Part shown: positions 49,730 through 60,407 of the stretch, in pieces
Layout: every line of letters begins with the position of its first letter
Position numbering within the stretch: the first letter of the stretch is position 1
Assembly (NCBI GenBank): GCA_024036415.1
Contig: JAMWET010003872.1
Span: 1 to 64,000 of the forward strand
DNA from: Prochilodus magdalenae
Taxonomy: Eukaryota; Chordata; Actinopteri; Characiformes; Prochilodontidae
Length of the DNA stretch: 64,000 nt
Direction of reading: 5' to 3'
Notes under the pieces: generated by a model
Seen by the model: the letters and a program-made list of their open reading frames with translations, nothing else
Told to the model about the DNA's origin: nothing
Databases searched by the model: none
Position numbers and translations under genes: made by a program

Positions 49730-52240
49730 TGGCATACTACCATAGCACACTGTTGGCACGCAGCAGCATGATGAAGGGTTTGGAGACCTATTAGAACCAC
49801 GGAGACAGAGAGCTGACAAATTGAGTGTCCTTAAAGTCATGATTGTGGACATTCCGGGAGCAGTGGTGTCCTCCATGAGTCATCCTGTTAGTGCAGCACC
49901 ATTGGCAGATGGCTGCACCACGCAGGAGTACATGTACACAGACCGTTACCACGACCGTCCTTAACACCACGTCACCGTCACCAAAGACTGCAGTGGTGTC
50001 GTACCAGACTGTCATGGAGTGACTCAGAATGGCAGCGGGTCATCTTCAGTGACGAGTCCCGCTTTAGTCTTGGTGGAGACGCCCAACGAATCCATGTGTG
50101 GAGGCAGCGTGGTCAGCACCGAGTTTGTTGTCACATGTCCAGAAGGCCTGCTGTCACTCCATCTCCACCCCTACCGCACCATCTGCAGGAACTGTGACTG
50201 TAACCGAGACGTCTGGCATGCTGCATTAGCCATACTGAGAGACTGAGAGTCTTCTGTATGTGTGGCTCAATAAAAATGGATCATATCAGTCTAAATTTAT
50301 CAGATGAAACTTGTTAATCTGTTTTGAGCAGTAAGACTCTCTGAGACATTCAGCTCATTTACACGGTTAAACTCAAACACTCTGTAACCTGTAACTGTTT
50401 AATTCCAGGACAGACTCAGGACTGGTCTGGAGTCTCTACAGAAGAGCCTGAAAGTCTTTGAGGAAGCTAAACAAGACTATGAGCGAACAGCAGTCCACAT
50501 TAAGGTGAGACATCATATTAAACTGTGGAGCATGTTGTTCAGGTCATGTTTCTGATGAGGGTCCACTTATAATTGTCTCTCATTCCAGACGCAGGCCCAG
50601 CACACAGAGAGGCAGATACAGGAGGAGTTTGAGAAGCTTCACCGGTTCCTAAAAGATGAAGAAGGAGCAAGGATAGCTGCAGTGAAGGAGGAAAGAGAGC
50701 AGAAGAGTCAGATGATGAGGAGGAAGATTGAGGAGATTAAAGGAGAAATATCATCTCTTTCAGACACAACCAGAAACATAGAGAGGGAGATAAAAGCCGA
50801 AGGCGTTCTGTTCTTACAGGTAAGAAGCACCTAATTAAGAATCGCTCTCTCTCAGAGTTCTATTGATAAAAATAATAAAATCCTTCATACCAGCTTTAAA
50901 CAAGGTCTCACTTACTTCAAAAAGGACTATAAAAATCACTAAAATGTCTCCTCTCGCTTTGTTCCTACTCAGAACGTGAAGTCTACAATGAAACAGTAAG
51001 TTATTGAGCTTAAAAAGAGAAATCCAAATACTTTTGTCTTTTTTAATATTTACATATTTAACAGCAGAATAAAAACGATTATTTGTGGGTAGTAGAATCA
51101 GTAAAAGACAATACACTACATTCAGTTCAATCAAATAACCTGCAAACTGTATATGGTCTAACACAGTTATAATATACACTCTTTGCATTTTCAGCATTCA
51201 GCTCAGACCAGAGTATCCAGAGAGGATATCAGTAACTCAGATCAATGTTGGGAAACACCTTTCCAACCTGAAGTTTAGAGTGTGGGAGAAGATGCAGGAG
51301 GTTCTCCATTACAGTAAGCTCTTCTCCTCCTAAAAGCTCTATCAGATATTATCTAGTTCTGGAGAGTCAGACATCTTCATCTCCTGAAGGCTGATTCCAG
51401 TCTGGTCATCCTGACTGCAGTGCAGTCTTACTCACAGAGAAATCTGTATATGGATCAGACCATCATTTAATATCATGTAATAGAATTCTACAATGTTACA
51501 TTATTCTAGTTATTTCAGATCAGCACCTGATTACTGAATACTGGATTCAATATTAGAAATCCACTTTATTTCTCTATAGATTTATACATCATTATTATTA
51601 ACACAGAGATTTAGACCAACACTAGACTTAATGCTAAGTAAAGAGAAGAAACTGCAAAGACTACATGAACACACCAACATGATGTTCTCTCTCCTCAGCT
51701 CCTGTTACTCTGGACCCCAACACTGCACACCCAGACCTCCACCTGTCTGATGATCTCACTACTGTAGAATACAAAGAAGAGAGATCATCACTTCCTGATA
51801 ATCCAGAGAGATTTGATGTTAACTGGTGTGTTCTGGGTTCTGAGGGTTTTGACTCAGGGACTCACTGCTGGGACGTCCAGGTTGGAGACAGTGATTACTG
51901 GTCAGTGGGTGTGATAACAGAGTCTGTAACCAGGAAAGGAGAGTCTTTCTGGGGTTCGGTGTGGAGTCTGGAAAATGATGAAGAATATTGGATACGCTGT
52001 GCAGGACAGTCAGATCTCTCCCTCACACCCGAAGACAAGCTGCAGAGGGTCAGAGTACAGCTGGACTGGGACAGGGGGGAAGTGACCTTCACTGAGGTTC
52101 TAACTAATACACACCTGCACACCATAACACACTCTTTCACTGAGAGAGTTCTACCGTTCTTCTGCAACCGATCTGTTTATCCTCTGAGGATCTTACCAGT
52201 GAAGACATCAGTAACAGTGGAACAGCACCGTCAGAGTTAA
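49103..52240 (+). CDS. TRIM unit F: TRIM35/A33-like E3 ubiquitin ligase
   Basis: Six exons: 49103-49507, 50409-50504, 50589-50819, 50973-50995, 51195-51313 and 51699-52240, giving 471 codons plus stop. RING ligands are complete ([21 protein letters not shown]), but the stretch before the last pair is unusual (KSKKLFRN in place of ETKGSRE). B-box 2 is complete (CGLH, CVMC, HKSH). The coiled coil is somewhat more diverged ([12 protein letters not shown]). PRY-SPRY ends [12 protein letters not shown] and is closest to unit H, with the same short loop [11 protein letters not shown]. Intron 2 is only 84 bp, having lost the tcctgtaggtggtaaatgc segment kept by its paralogues. Intron 1 holds an (AT)n tract and a Tc1 relic. 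Confidence 0.88.
49684..49726. repeat. (AT)n microsatellite in unit F intron 1
   Basis: About 43 bases of pure AT immediately before the Tc1-like relic. Confidence 0.85.
49730..50250 (+). mobile_element. Tc1-like transposase relic in unit F intron 1
   Basis: One frame reads [20 protein letters not shown] and, a little later, [13 protein letters not shown], the usual catalytic-region phrase of Tc1-like transposases. The amino-terminal part is decayed and a stop follows near 50230. No terminal inverted repeats were found, so it is not mobile. Confidence 0.75.
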
Positions 52241-52345
52241 GTCAAGCCTAGTCACATTTATTTATATAGCAGCAACAGATGTTGTCACAGCCGCTTTACA
52301 GACAATCCAGGTCCAAGTCAAAGACGACAGTGTGAATGAGTAGCA
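52241..52345 (-). mobile_element. LINE 3'-end fragment directly after the unit F stop
   Basis: cctagtcacatttatttata, then tagcagcaacagatgttgtc and agccgctttacagac, is the reverse complement of a LINE 3' end frequent in fish. The family is uncertain (Rex1-type most likely). It may truncate or supply the 3' UTR of unit F. Confidence 0.45.
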
Positions 52346-54800
52346 AATATTAACTAGTTGACTTACTTTGGTAGTGATCTTCTACACAGCATCATTCTTT
52401 TTTTTGTTTCATTACAAATCGTCGCTGTCCCAAGAGAAACAGGTATCTCCAAAATAGCATCTTTACAGGAGAGGCCAAAAACCTCATTTAAGTTGTATAG
52501 GAGCCAATGGAACCAGACGTCTTTCCAAGCGGTTTTGGGCCATTTCTGTTGGTGTCCTCTTCGTGAAATTACACCCAATGCAAACAGCAGCCCATGTGTT
52601 TTAATAAGGCATAAAAGTCAAAATCAACAAAAATGGAGATACATGTTTTTCTGTGGACAGCGACAAAATGCTGAAGCTGTTCTTCAGATAACATCCACAT
52701 TTTACTGCTCACTAGAACACACTAGCTTTTGTGACTTAGTGTCATGGTTCTGGTGTGGTGCTCTGATCTCCCTTTTCTCACACAGATGTTTGTGGTGTAG
52801 GAGAGCCAGGCTGTGTCTGTGACATAATGTACAGCTAACATTAGCTATTTATACCAATTACTTTGTAGTTTCAGCTTTTTAAAGACAGGAGTGCAAAATT
52901 TAATAGTGAATTTAAGGCAGAAAGGAGAACAGTTTGGGACTGCAGTTGCTTTTGGCAAGGGTTTAGCTGGCTAGCTAAATATTGCTTCTAGCTAGCATAG
53001 CTAGCTAAATATAAACATGGGCTACCAAATTCAGACCGCATAGAAAAGTTCTTTCTTTTTTAAAAACAAAATATTATGCTACAGAAACCGTTAGATTGTT
53101 ATGGAAAGGCACAGGGACTGCCTGATTTGAGCAGCTGTAGCAGCAGTAAACACACATACAGCATTTTGGCTGTGTTTAGGTTAAACCAGCTTTATCCACT
53201 TCTCAGAAACTCGAAAATGCCAGAAAACTAAAATTAGGTTCCAGTTACTAGACCAGTCTTGAGTATTACTCTTATTACAACATTAGAAAAGGTAGAGCTT
53301 CGACTTGTTATCCTCACTTTAGCAGATAAAAACAGTTGACTACCAGAACTCAAATCCCAATGTGGGTTTTTACCAAGAACTCCCTATAAAAACACAGACT
53401 AGATCAAGGAGATCTAAAAGGGCCAGCTTAGCTTTTGCCAGTGGGGGCTATCATTAGCTAGATTAGCTAGCTAACATTAGAGTCCAGTGGCATCAAATGT
53501 TGTTTTCACGGATTTGTTTAAGAATAATCTAGTCTGTTTGTCTGTGCTCCGTCTAGACAGACCAACTTCACAATAAATACCAAACTGAAGCTTGTGGTAG
53601 CAAAAATGAAGCAGTTGGCTTACACTAACGTCAAAAATAAAGCAGATTATGAAGACTAAGCAAAGGTAAAAACTTCTTTAATGCAAGGTTGAGACTTTCC
53701 AGTCATGGGTAGCATAATCCTGAGTTTAGCTAGGAACAACTAAAATATTTCTGAGAATACACAATTTTATACCCTCTCATGACCACTACGGCCCACCTCA
53801 ATCATCTCAAACCATGTCGCAAAACTCATAGTTTTCCACTATCAGTATATTTTCCAAACCATCTATCAGGGATACATTGCTACTATGATTATCATGTCAC
53901 TATTGTCCCTTTCCTGAAATACCAAGAAATAACATATCTAAAAAAAATTGTTTTGATTCATCAATGTCATTATCAATGCCCAGATTCAATCAAACTCCTT
54001 CAAATACTTTGTGCAAATATCATATACATCATATTTATGTATTTCTAACTTTATTTTTGTTTATTACTGAACACTACAAGTAAAATAAAAGTAAACAGAT
54101 AGAAAAAGCAGAACACATGGTATTTTTGGAAGTACCGTACCGAGACTAAAATCCGGAGGCATCAGTGTGCACAATAAACGACTTGTTGAAATCATGGTTC
54201 TTCAGGACTAGACCCTACATGCATCTTCAGGATGGAGAACGCTGCCTCAGCCTGGTTCTACTTGGTTAAGTCTGATAAGGGAGGTGAGAGAAATAAGACA
54301 ATGGGGGGATGAATCTACAGTAATAGCCTGCTAGCCCTCAGTCTTTCACTTTTGGACGGGGTCATTGATCTTAACAAACTGCAGGAAGTTTGCAACGACA
54401 CTTCTAGGGATTTGAAGTTCTAGTCCCAACCCACTGACACTGGTTAGGCCCTCCAGGTGTAAGAGTTGTGTGCTCCCCAGGTCCTGGAATGTGTAAGGTA
54501 AGCCATGGTAATGATAGTGAGATGCATATCATAAAGCAGGTGTTTGGTTTTGGAATGTTGGGGATGTTTTTATTGTGTTACATAAGGTCACTATTGCTCC
54601 TTTATAACCGGTTCTAGTTTGACTGGTTTGAGAACCAAGATACATTCACACAGAGTGCACAGGATCACACTGAACCCAGGTTAGTGTTCAGCTTCTGATG
54701 AACATTTCTCTTCCTAAAAATATGCTGAATGGTGATGAATTTGAAAGGTGGTTTTTCAGTGTGAAAAGCTCATTAAATAGTGCCTCTGACTTTTCAGAGC
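52346..54800. other. Intergenic region between units F and G
   Basis: About 2.4 kb with several gctagctagctaa-like runs (52970-53010, 53455-53480) but no gene. A 154-codon frame at 52358-52822 has no recognisable domain and is not called. Confidence 0.45.
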
Positions 54801-54885
54801 TCCTCCTCCTCTACCTCCTCCTCTACCTGTTGGAGGAAATGAGTCTCGTTATGTCACTCTGACCTTTCTTCATTCTGCGTCACTT

Positions 54886-55042
54886 CACTCAGAGACTCCA
54901 GTGAGAAGCTTTTAAACAGGGACTGTATGTGTTTGTTTCTTGATGTGTGATTTCTGAAAGGAGCTAAACTCACTCAGTGGGATAAAGAGCTACGATGGCT
55001 GATTCTCTACTGGGCTGCTCTGATCATTACAGACGTCCTGAA
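54886..55042 (+). promoter_or_regulatory. Conserved TRIM leader, copy G
   Basis: The shared leader with the 7-codon upstream ORF at 54927-54950. In this copy the out-of-frame ADSLLGCSD reading has a true ATG (near 54994) and ends just before the main start. Confidence 0.45.
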
Positions 55043-55107
55043 AGAGGAAGTGAAGATTGGACTGGAAGAGTCATAACAGAGGAGCAGCTCAGCAGCTGTT
55101 GAAGGAA

Positions 55108-58100
55108 ATGGCTGCTAGAAACCCTCTCTCAGAGGAAGACTTTTCATGTCCTGTGTGTCGTGAGATCTTCAGGGATCCTGTTCTACTACCGTGTAGCCAC
55201 AGTGTGTGTAAATACTGTCTGCAGACGTCCTGGGAAGCTAAAGAGTCTCGAGAATGTCCAGTCTGTAGAAGAAGATGCTCTCAATCTGAGCCTCCTGCTA
55301 ACCTGGCTCTGAAGAACCTGTGTGAAGCTTTTTTAGTGAGCAGGAGTCAGAGATCTTCAGCTGGGTCTGGGGTGCTCTGCAGTCTGCACAATGAGGAACT
55401 CAAGCTCTACTGTCTGGATGATCAGCAGCCTGTGTGTGTGGTGTGTCAGACTTCAAGGAACCACAAAAATCATGAACTATGTCCAGCAGATGAAGCAGCG
55501 GTTGAGCTGAAGGTATTAAATGTACACAGTCTTTCTCTGTTCAACACCAGTTTAATCTGTTGAAGATGAAGTCTGTTAGTGTTTGTGGTTTTAGGACAGA
55601 AAGTTTGAGAGAATTATAAACCTAGAACAAATACGTCATACAAATACTGTTGTATCATTAACTGATCTATAAATGTACTCAGCTAAACTGCTGTCTAATT
55701 CCAGGATAAACTCAGGACTGCTCTGGAGCCTCTACAGAAGAACCTGAAAGTCTTAGAGGAAGCTAAACAAGACTATGAGCGAACAGCAGCCCACATTAAG
55801 GTGAGACATCATCTTGAACTGTGGAGCATGTTGTTCAGGTCATGTTTCTGATGAGGGTCCACTTATCCTGTAGGTGGTAAATGCTTGTAGAACATCTGTT
55901 AGAGTTTGTGATTCCTAATCGTCTCTCATTCCAGACGCAGGCCCAGCACACAGAGAGGCAGATACAGGAAGAGTTTGAGAAGCTTCACCAGTTTCTAAGA
56001 GATGAAGAAACAGCAAGGATAGCTGCACTGAAGGAGGAGGAGGAGCAGAAGAGTCAGATGATGAGGAGGAAGATTGAGGAGCTGAATGTAGACATATCAT
56101 CTCTTTCAGACACAATCAGAAACATAGAGAAGGAGATGGGAGCTGAGGATGTTCTCTTCTTACAGGTGAGAGTTATTCTACTATGGCGTAGTTGAATTTG
56201 TTTTCACTCAGTTCCAAATTTGAGCAAATTGGAGAGCAAATGGAGAAAGTCAACTAATTTACATCAAGCAATTACAATAAACCACCTGGTGAGGACTTGT
56301 GGTCTTTATGTCTGCTTTAAATGGAAAATAAATAAAAATGAAAAATAAAAACTCCGTTCAACTTTTAAGTAGACTTTTATTTGTCATCCCTTTAGAGCTA
56401 TCAGTCCACAGCAAAACAGTAAGTATATATTATTAAAGTATTTATATATGGTAAAGGTATATATACCTTTAAGTATTAATAGTTCAATTGTACTACACCA
56501 GCTGCCTGTCTATGAGGTACAGCTGTTTAGTTGAGTGGTTCAGACTTTTGGCCTTCAGAACAGGATCCATTAATCTTGATATGAAATCTACCAGACACAT
56601 AAATGTTCCATGTACAATGTATTTAAATTTGCATTCAAATGTAATTAGAAATGGACCATGGATAGGCAGCATAAATGTGGTGTAATTAAAATAAAAATAA
56701 AAAATTAATTAAAATAAATAAAAAACTTTCTGCTAGTGTATGGCTTCATAAATGCTATGGCTATCTAGCCCCTTTATACCTGTATACATTTCCACACTGT
56801 TGTTTTCCAGAGTTCACTGCACACTGAACCCAGAGAAAGCATGGGGAGCTCTGATTGATATTGGAAGCCATGTTTCCAACCTGAAGTTTGGAGTCTGGGA
56901 GAAAATGAGGACAGTCTTTAAATACAGTATGTGTTGTTTTCTTGTTTCTCCATGTAAGTGAATTTCTCAGAGTTCAAATGCAGGATAAACCATCGTTAAA
57001 ATGGAGCAATCTAGGAAAAACAACAGCATGCCCTGTGCAGACTCATCATCACTGCCTATGATTGTTTCCCAACATTGGTCCTGGTTGCACCCTGCTCTAC
57101 ACATTTCAGTGGGCTCCCCGCTTTAACACAATCACTACAACTCTGAAAGGGCTTGTTAATGAGGTAATACGTTAAATCAGGTGGGTTGGGAGAAGTAGGG
57201 AAAGCACTAAATGTGCAGGGCAGGGTGGCTCCAGGACCAGAGCTGAGAAATGATGCCTTAGGCACACATTAATGGGTGTAGGGTCTGAATAAAAGTGGTG
57301 AGAGCACTGAGATACTGCAGTACTGAGGGTCTGACAGGTGATCTCCTAGCCGTATCTGCTGTCTCCTGTTTATCATGAAGTCTGCAATCCATCGACACAT
57401 GGAATCTGTCCGATAGTTGAGACAGTTTGATTTGCGGTAGCTCTGGTACTATGGTGTACTATGCTGTTGAATGGTCAGCAAAAGTTCACCAATAGAACTG
57501 CAGTGTAGGTTTCAGGTCTGTCATGACGCTGTACAACGATGTGCAACACCAAGTTGGCCATGTTGTTGGCAGACCTGTTAGCTCCGTATATGAACTGCAG
57601 GGGGTCCAGCAGTGGATTTGTAATGGTCTTCAGGTGGTCTAGGGCCAGGTATTCAATGACTCATGACAACAAAGGTCAGGACTACCGGCTTGTAGTGATT
57701 TAGTCAGGTAATGTTTTTGTTTCATGTCCATGATGTAATTCACAAAATCATAGAAAGGTTTAGGGAATAAACCATGAGTGAACATAAACGGTAACCATGT
57801 TTATCCTTGAGGTTAAAAAGACTCACCACGTGTTTAATATGGTGAACTTAGTCATTAACAGAAGTAAACCATTAGCATGACAAACCATGATGTTTCACTG
57901 TGTTCTCTCTCCTCAGCTCCTGTTACTCTGGACCCCAACACTGCACATCCACACCTCCACCTGTCTGATGATCTCACTGCTGTAGAATACCGAGAACAGA
58001 GATTACCACTTCCTGACAATCCAGAGAGATTTGATGAGTACGAGTGTGTTCTGGGTTCTGAGGGTTTTGACTCAGGGACTCACTGCTGGGACGTCCAGGT

Positions 58101-58458
58101 TGGAGACAGTGATAACTGGGAGCTTGGTGTGATACCAGAGTCTGTAATGAGAAAAGGAGACTCTGTCTGGAATACTGTGTGTAGCCTGGCCTACAGTATA
58201 CGCAGTGGTGCATACACCATATACTGTCCACAGAAGAGTGATCATGATCTCAGACATAAGGAGAAGCTGCAGAGGGTCAGAGTACACCTGGACTGGGACA
58301 GGGGGAAAGTCACTTTCACTAATCTTCTAACTAATACACACCTGCACACCATAACACACTCTTTCACTGAGAGAGTTCTACCGTTCTTCTCTAATGGGAG
58401 TGTTTCAGGTCCTCTGGAGATCTTACACCGGCAACTTGGTTCATTTAATACTGGATAA
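55108..58458 (+). CDS. TRIM unit G: TRIM35/A33-like E3 ubiquitin ligase
   Basis: Six exons: 55108-55512, 55705-55800, 55935-56165, 56396-56418, 56811-56926 and 57917-58458, giving 470 codons plus stop. RING is complete ([22 protein letters not shown]) and so is B-box 2 (CSLH, CVVC, HKNH). Exon 4 (SYQSTAKQ) and exon 5 (116 bp, one codon short, [13 protein letters not shown]) are the most diverged in the cluster. The SPRY loop ([16 protein letters not shown]) and the segment after it ([12 protein letters not shown], in place of [11 protein letters not shown]) are unique, and the C-terminus ends [10 protein letters not shown] instead of [15 protein letters not shown] occurs at 58659. G may have a distinct ligand. 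Confidence 0.88.
57065..57251. mobile_element. Fold-back (MITE-like) element in unit G intron 5
   Basis: About 40-bp imperfect inverted ends: ggtcctggttgcaccctgct at the left and agggcagggtggctccagga at the right. The inside is short and non-coding. The same sequence type is common in fish genomes; the superfamily is not assigned. Confidence 0.6.
57260..57720 (-). mobile_element. Tx1-like LINE reverse transcriptase relic
   Basis: The minus strand reads [20 protein letters not shown], then [20 protein letters not shown], matching the LDPLQFAYR.NRS.ED motif of Tx1-like reverse transcriptases. Stops and frameshifts follow. It is inside unit G intron 5, beside the fold-back element. Confidence 0.7.
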
Positions 58459-58854
58459 AGGAACCACCATATGGGGAAAAGACACAGGAAACAGACCCGA
58501 GTGTGGAAAGGTTTTCAGACACTTTGACTCATCATATATATTTGCGATATGTTAACACACAAGTTGTGTACTAATATTTGCAGATTCATATTTAAGTTTG
58601 TTCCCTGGAGAGAATATTATGTTAGATATTAAACTGAAGCAGGTTGTTTAAACTTTTGAATAAAACTAGAACACTAACAAACACTATGTCCACACTCTAC
58701 CCTTCACATCTCTGTTCATCAGTGTCTGCACCTGTGTCCAGTTACTCCTACCTGAGAGTATATATAGCTCTGGTGTTTATTCTTCCATCACACGCCATGT
58801 GGTTGTCTGATAGGCTGTCTGTTAGGTTCCCTGAACTGAAAGGACACGAGTGAA

Positions 58855-59055
58855 GTGTGCTTGAGCAAGCCATCTAACCCCTAACGGTTCACCCAGGCCA
58901 TGGATAGGGCTGCCCTCCACTCTAGGCACGTGTACTCACTGCCCATAGAGTGTGTGTTCAGTAGTGTGTGGGTGTTTTACTGCATGGACGGGTTAAATGC
59001 GGATGCTGAATTCCTCTGTGTGTGAGCACGATTGACAAAATGGTACTAATTGTAA
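58855..59055 (+). repeat. Fish interspersed repeat
   Basis: gcttgagcaagccatctaac ... cactgcccatagagtgtgtg ... gacgggttaaatgcggatgc is a diverged copy of a repeat commonly seen in fish. No coding content. Confidence 0.5.
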
Positions 59056-59152
59056 TTCCCTGACTCGTCTAGCGACAATAACCTGTCATCCCAAATAATT
59101 ACACTGACTCTACATCTGTCAACACCTCCTTTCCCCTGATCTATACAACCAC

Positions 59153-59154
<2 letters not shown>

Positions 59155-59222
<68 letters not shown>
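59155..59222 (+). repeat. (TG)n microsatellite
   Basis: About 68 bases of uninterrupted TG. Confidence 0.95.
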
Positions 59223-59223
<1 letters not shown>

Positions 59224-59516
59224 TCTGTATAACACGATTTTAGACACAAGAATGTAATCACCTGTATAACTCCACCAGGACTACACCATTAACCAAGGCT
59301 AGATTTCTGGCAACCCTGTGTGACTGAGATAGAACCTGTCTATCAGCAGCTGATTTGGTCGCTGTGGTGGATGTTAATGAACTGCTGCCATCTAGTGTAA
59401 CAATACATAATTAGAATAACACATCTGACTGACTCCTCCTTTTACAAAGCTCCTCCTCTACACCGTCTCTAACTGCACCACTGCTAAGTAATAATCAGTA
59501 TCAGGTGTGGTTTCCG

Positions 59517-59901
59517 TGTAACGCTTGAAGCCAGGGTGGGTAGAATTTCCAGCTCCAGCCCGGATAGTGAGCTTTAGAGGCAGGTGAAGCACGAAGCAAA
59601 ATGGACACTCGCGCACACACGCTGGCGGTATTCCACCTGCTCGTTTATTTAGTAAGGAGTCTTACATAGAAACGTCTCTTAGTGTCCCTTGCCCATTCAG
59701 ACACGGACGGGTAAAGCTCAAACAGTAGCGTTACTTACGAAAAATAAGAAAAGACTAAAACAAAACAGCTAGGTCCAGTAGTCTCTGCCGTTCGATACCT
59801 CACACACACCGTTTTTCCCGCGCTCTACCTCTACGCCTGCGCACACTGCTCACGGGGCTCTTAAAGAGACAGTACACTAACTGCACCTACAGGGCGTTAC
59901 A
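59517..59901 (-). mobile_element. Solo LTR, 385 bp, with intact target duplication
   Basis: Terminal inverted repeats TGTAACGC and GCGTTACA are flanked by a perfect 4-bp duplication (tccg at 59513-59516 and 59902-59905). On the minus strand a tctttaagag promoter-like box and ctaaataaacgag (polyadenylation signal) fit an LTR in that orientation. No internal region remains. It lies about 0.9 kb before the unit H start codon. Confidence 0.8.
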
Positions 59902-60195
59902 TCCGCTGTAATGATCATTTTCCTCACGGCTTTCACTTCCTTTAGGATAATAAAGATAATAAAGATGTCTGACAGGCTGGGCTGGTTTATACTGGATTAG
60001 GTCTAATGAGTAAACAGATGCTCAGTCTCTTTACTGACTTATTATTGATGGGCTTTACACTTAGAAATTACACTGCTGCCATCTAGTGTAGAAAGCACAC
60101 AGTTACAGTAATGTATCTGACTGACTCCTCCTTTCTCGGAGCTCATCCTCTTCTACACCTCCTCTACCTGTTAGAGGAAGTATATTTGATTTTGT

Positions 60196-60344
60196 CTCCA
60201 GTGAGAAGCTTTCAATCAGGGACTGTATGTGTTTGTTTCTTGATGTGTGATTTCTGAAAGGAGCTAAACTCACTCAGTGGGATAAAGAGCTACGGTGGCT
60301 GATTCTCTACTGGGCTGCTCTGATTATTACACAGGTCTTGAAAG
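60196..60344 (+). promoter_or_regulatory. Conserved TRIM leader, copy H
   Basis: The shared leader with the 7-codon upstream ORF at 60227-60250. Just after it, GAAAGTGAAAT (60346-60356) is one base from the ISRE core, a change special to this copy. Confidence 0.45.
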
Positions 60345-60407
60345 AGAAAGTGAAATTTTGACTGAAGGAACCCTTACAGAGAGACAGCTCAACAGCGGTG
60401 GGAAGAA

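Noticed and set aside
52358..52822. 154-codon frame after unit F
   Set aside because: No recognisable domain, no flanking exon signals, and it lies next to LINE-derived sequence.
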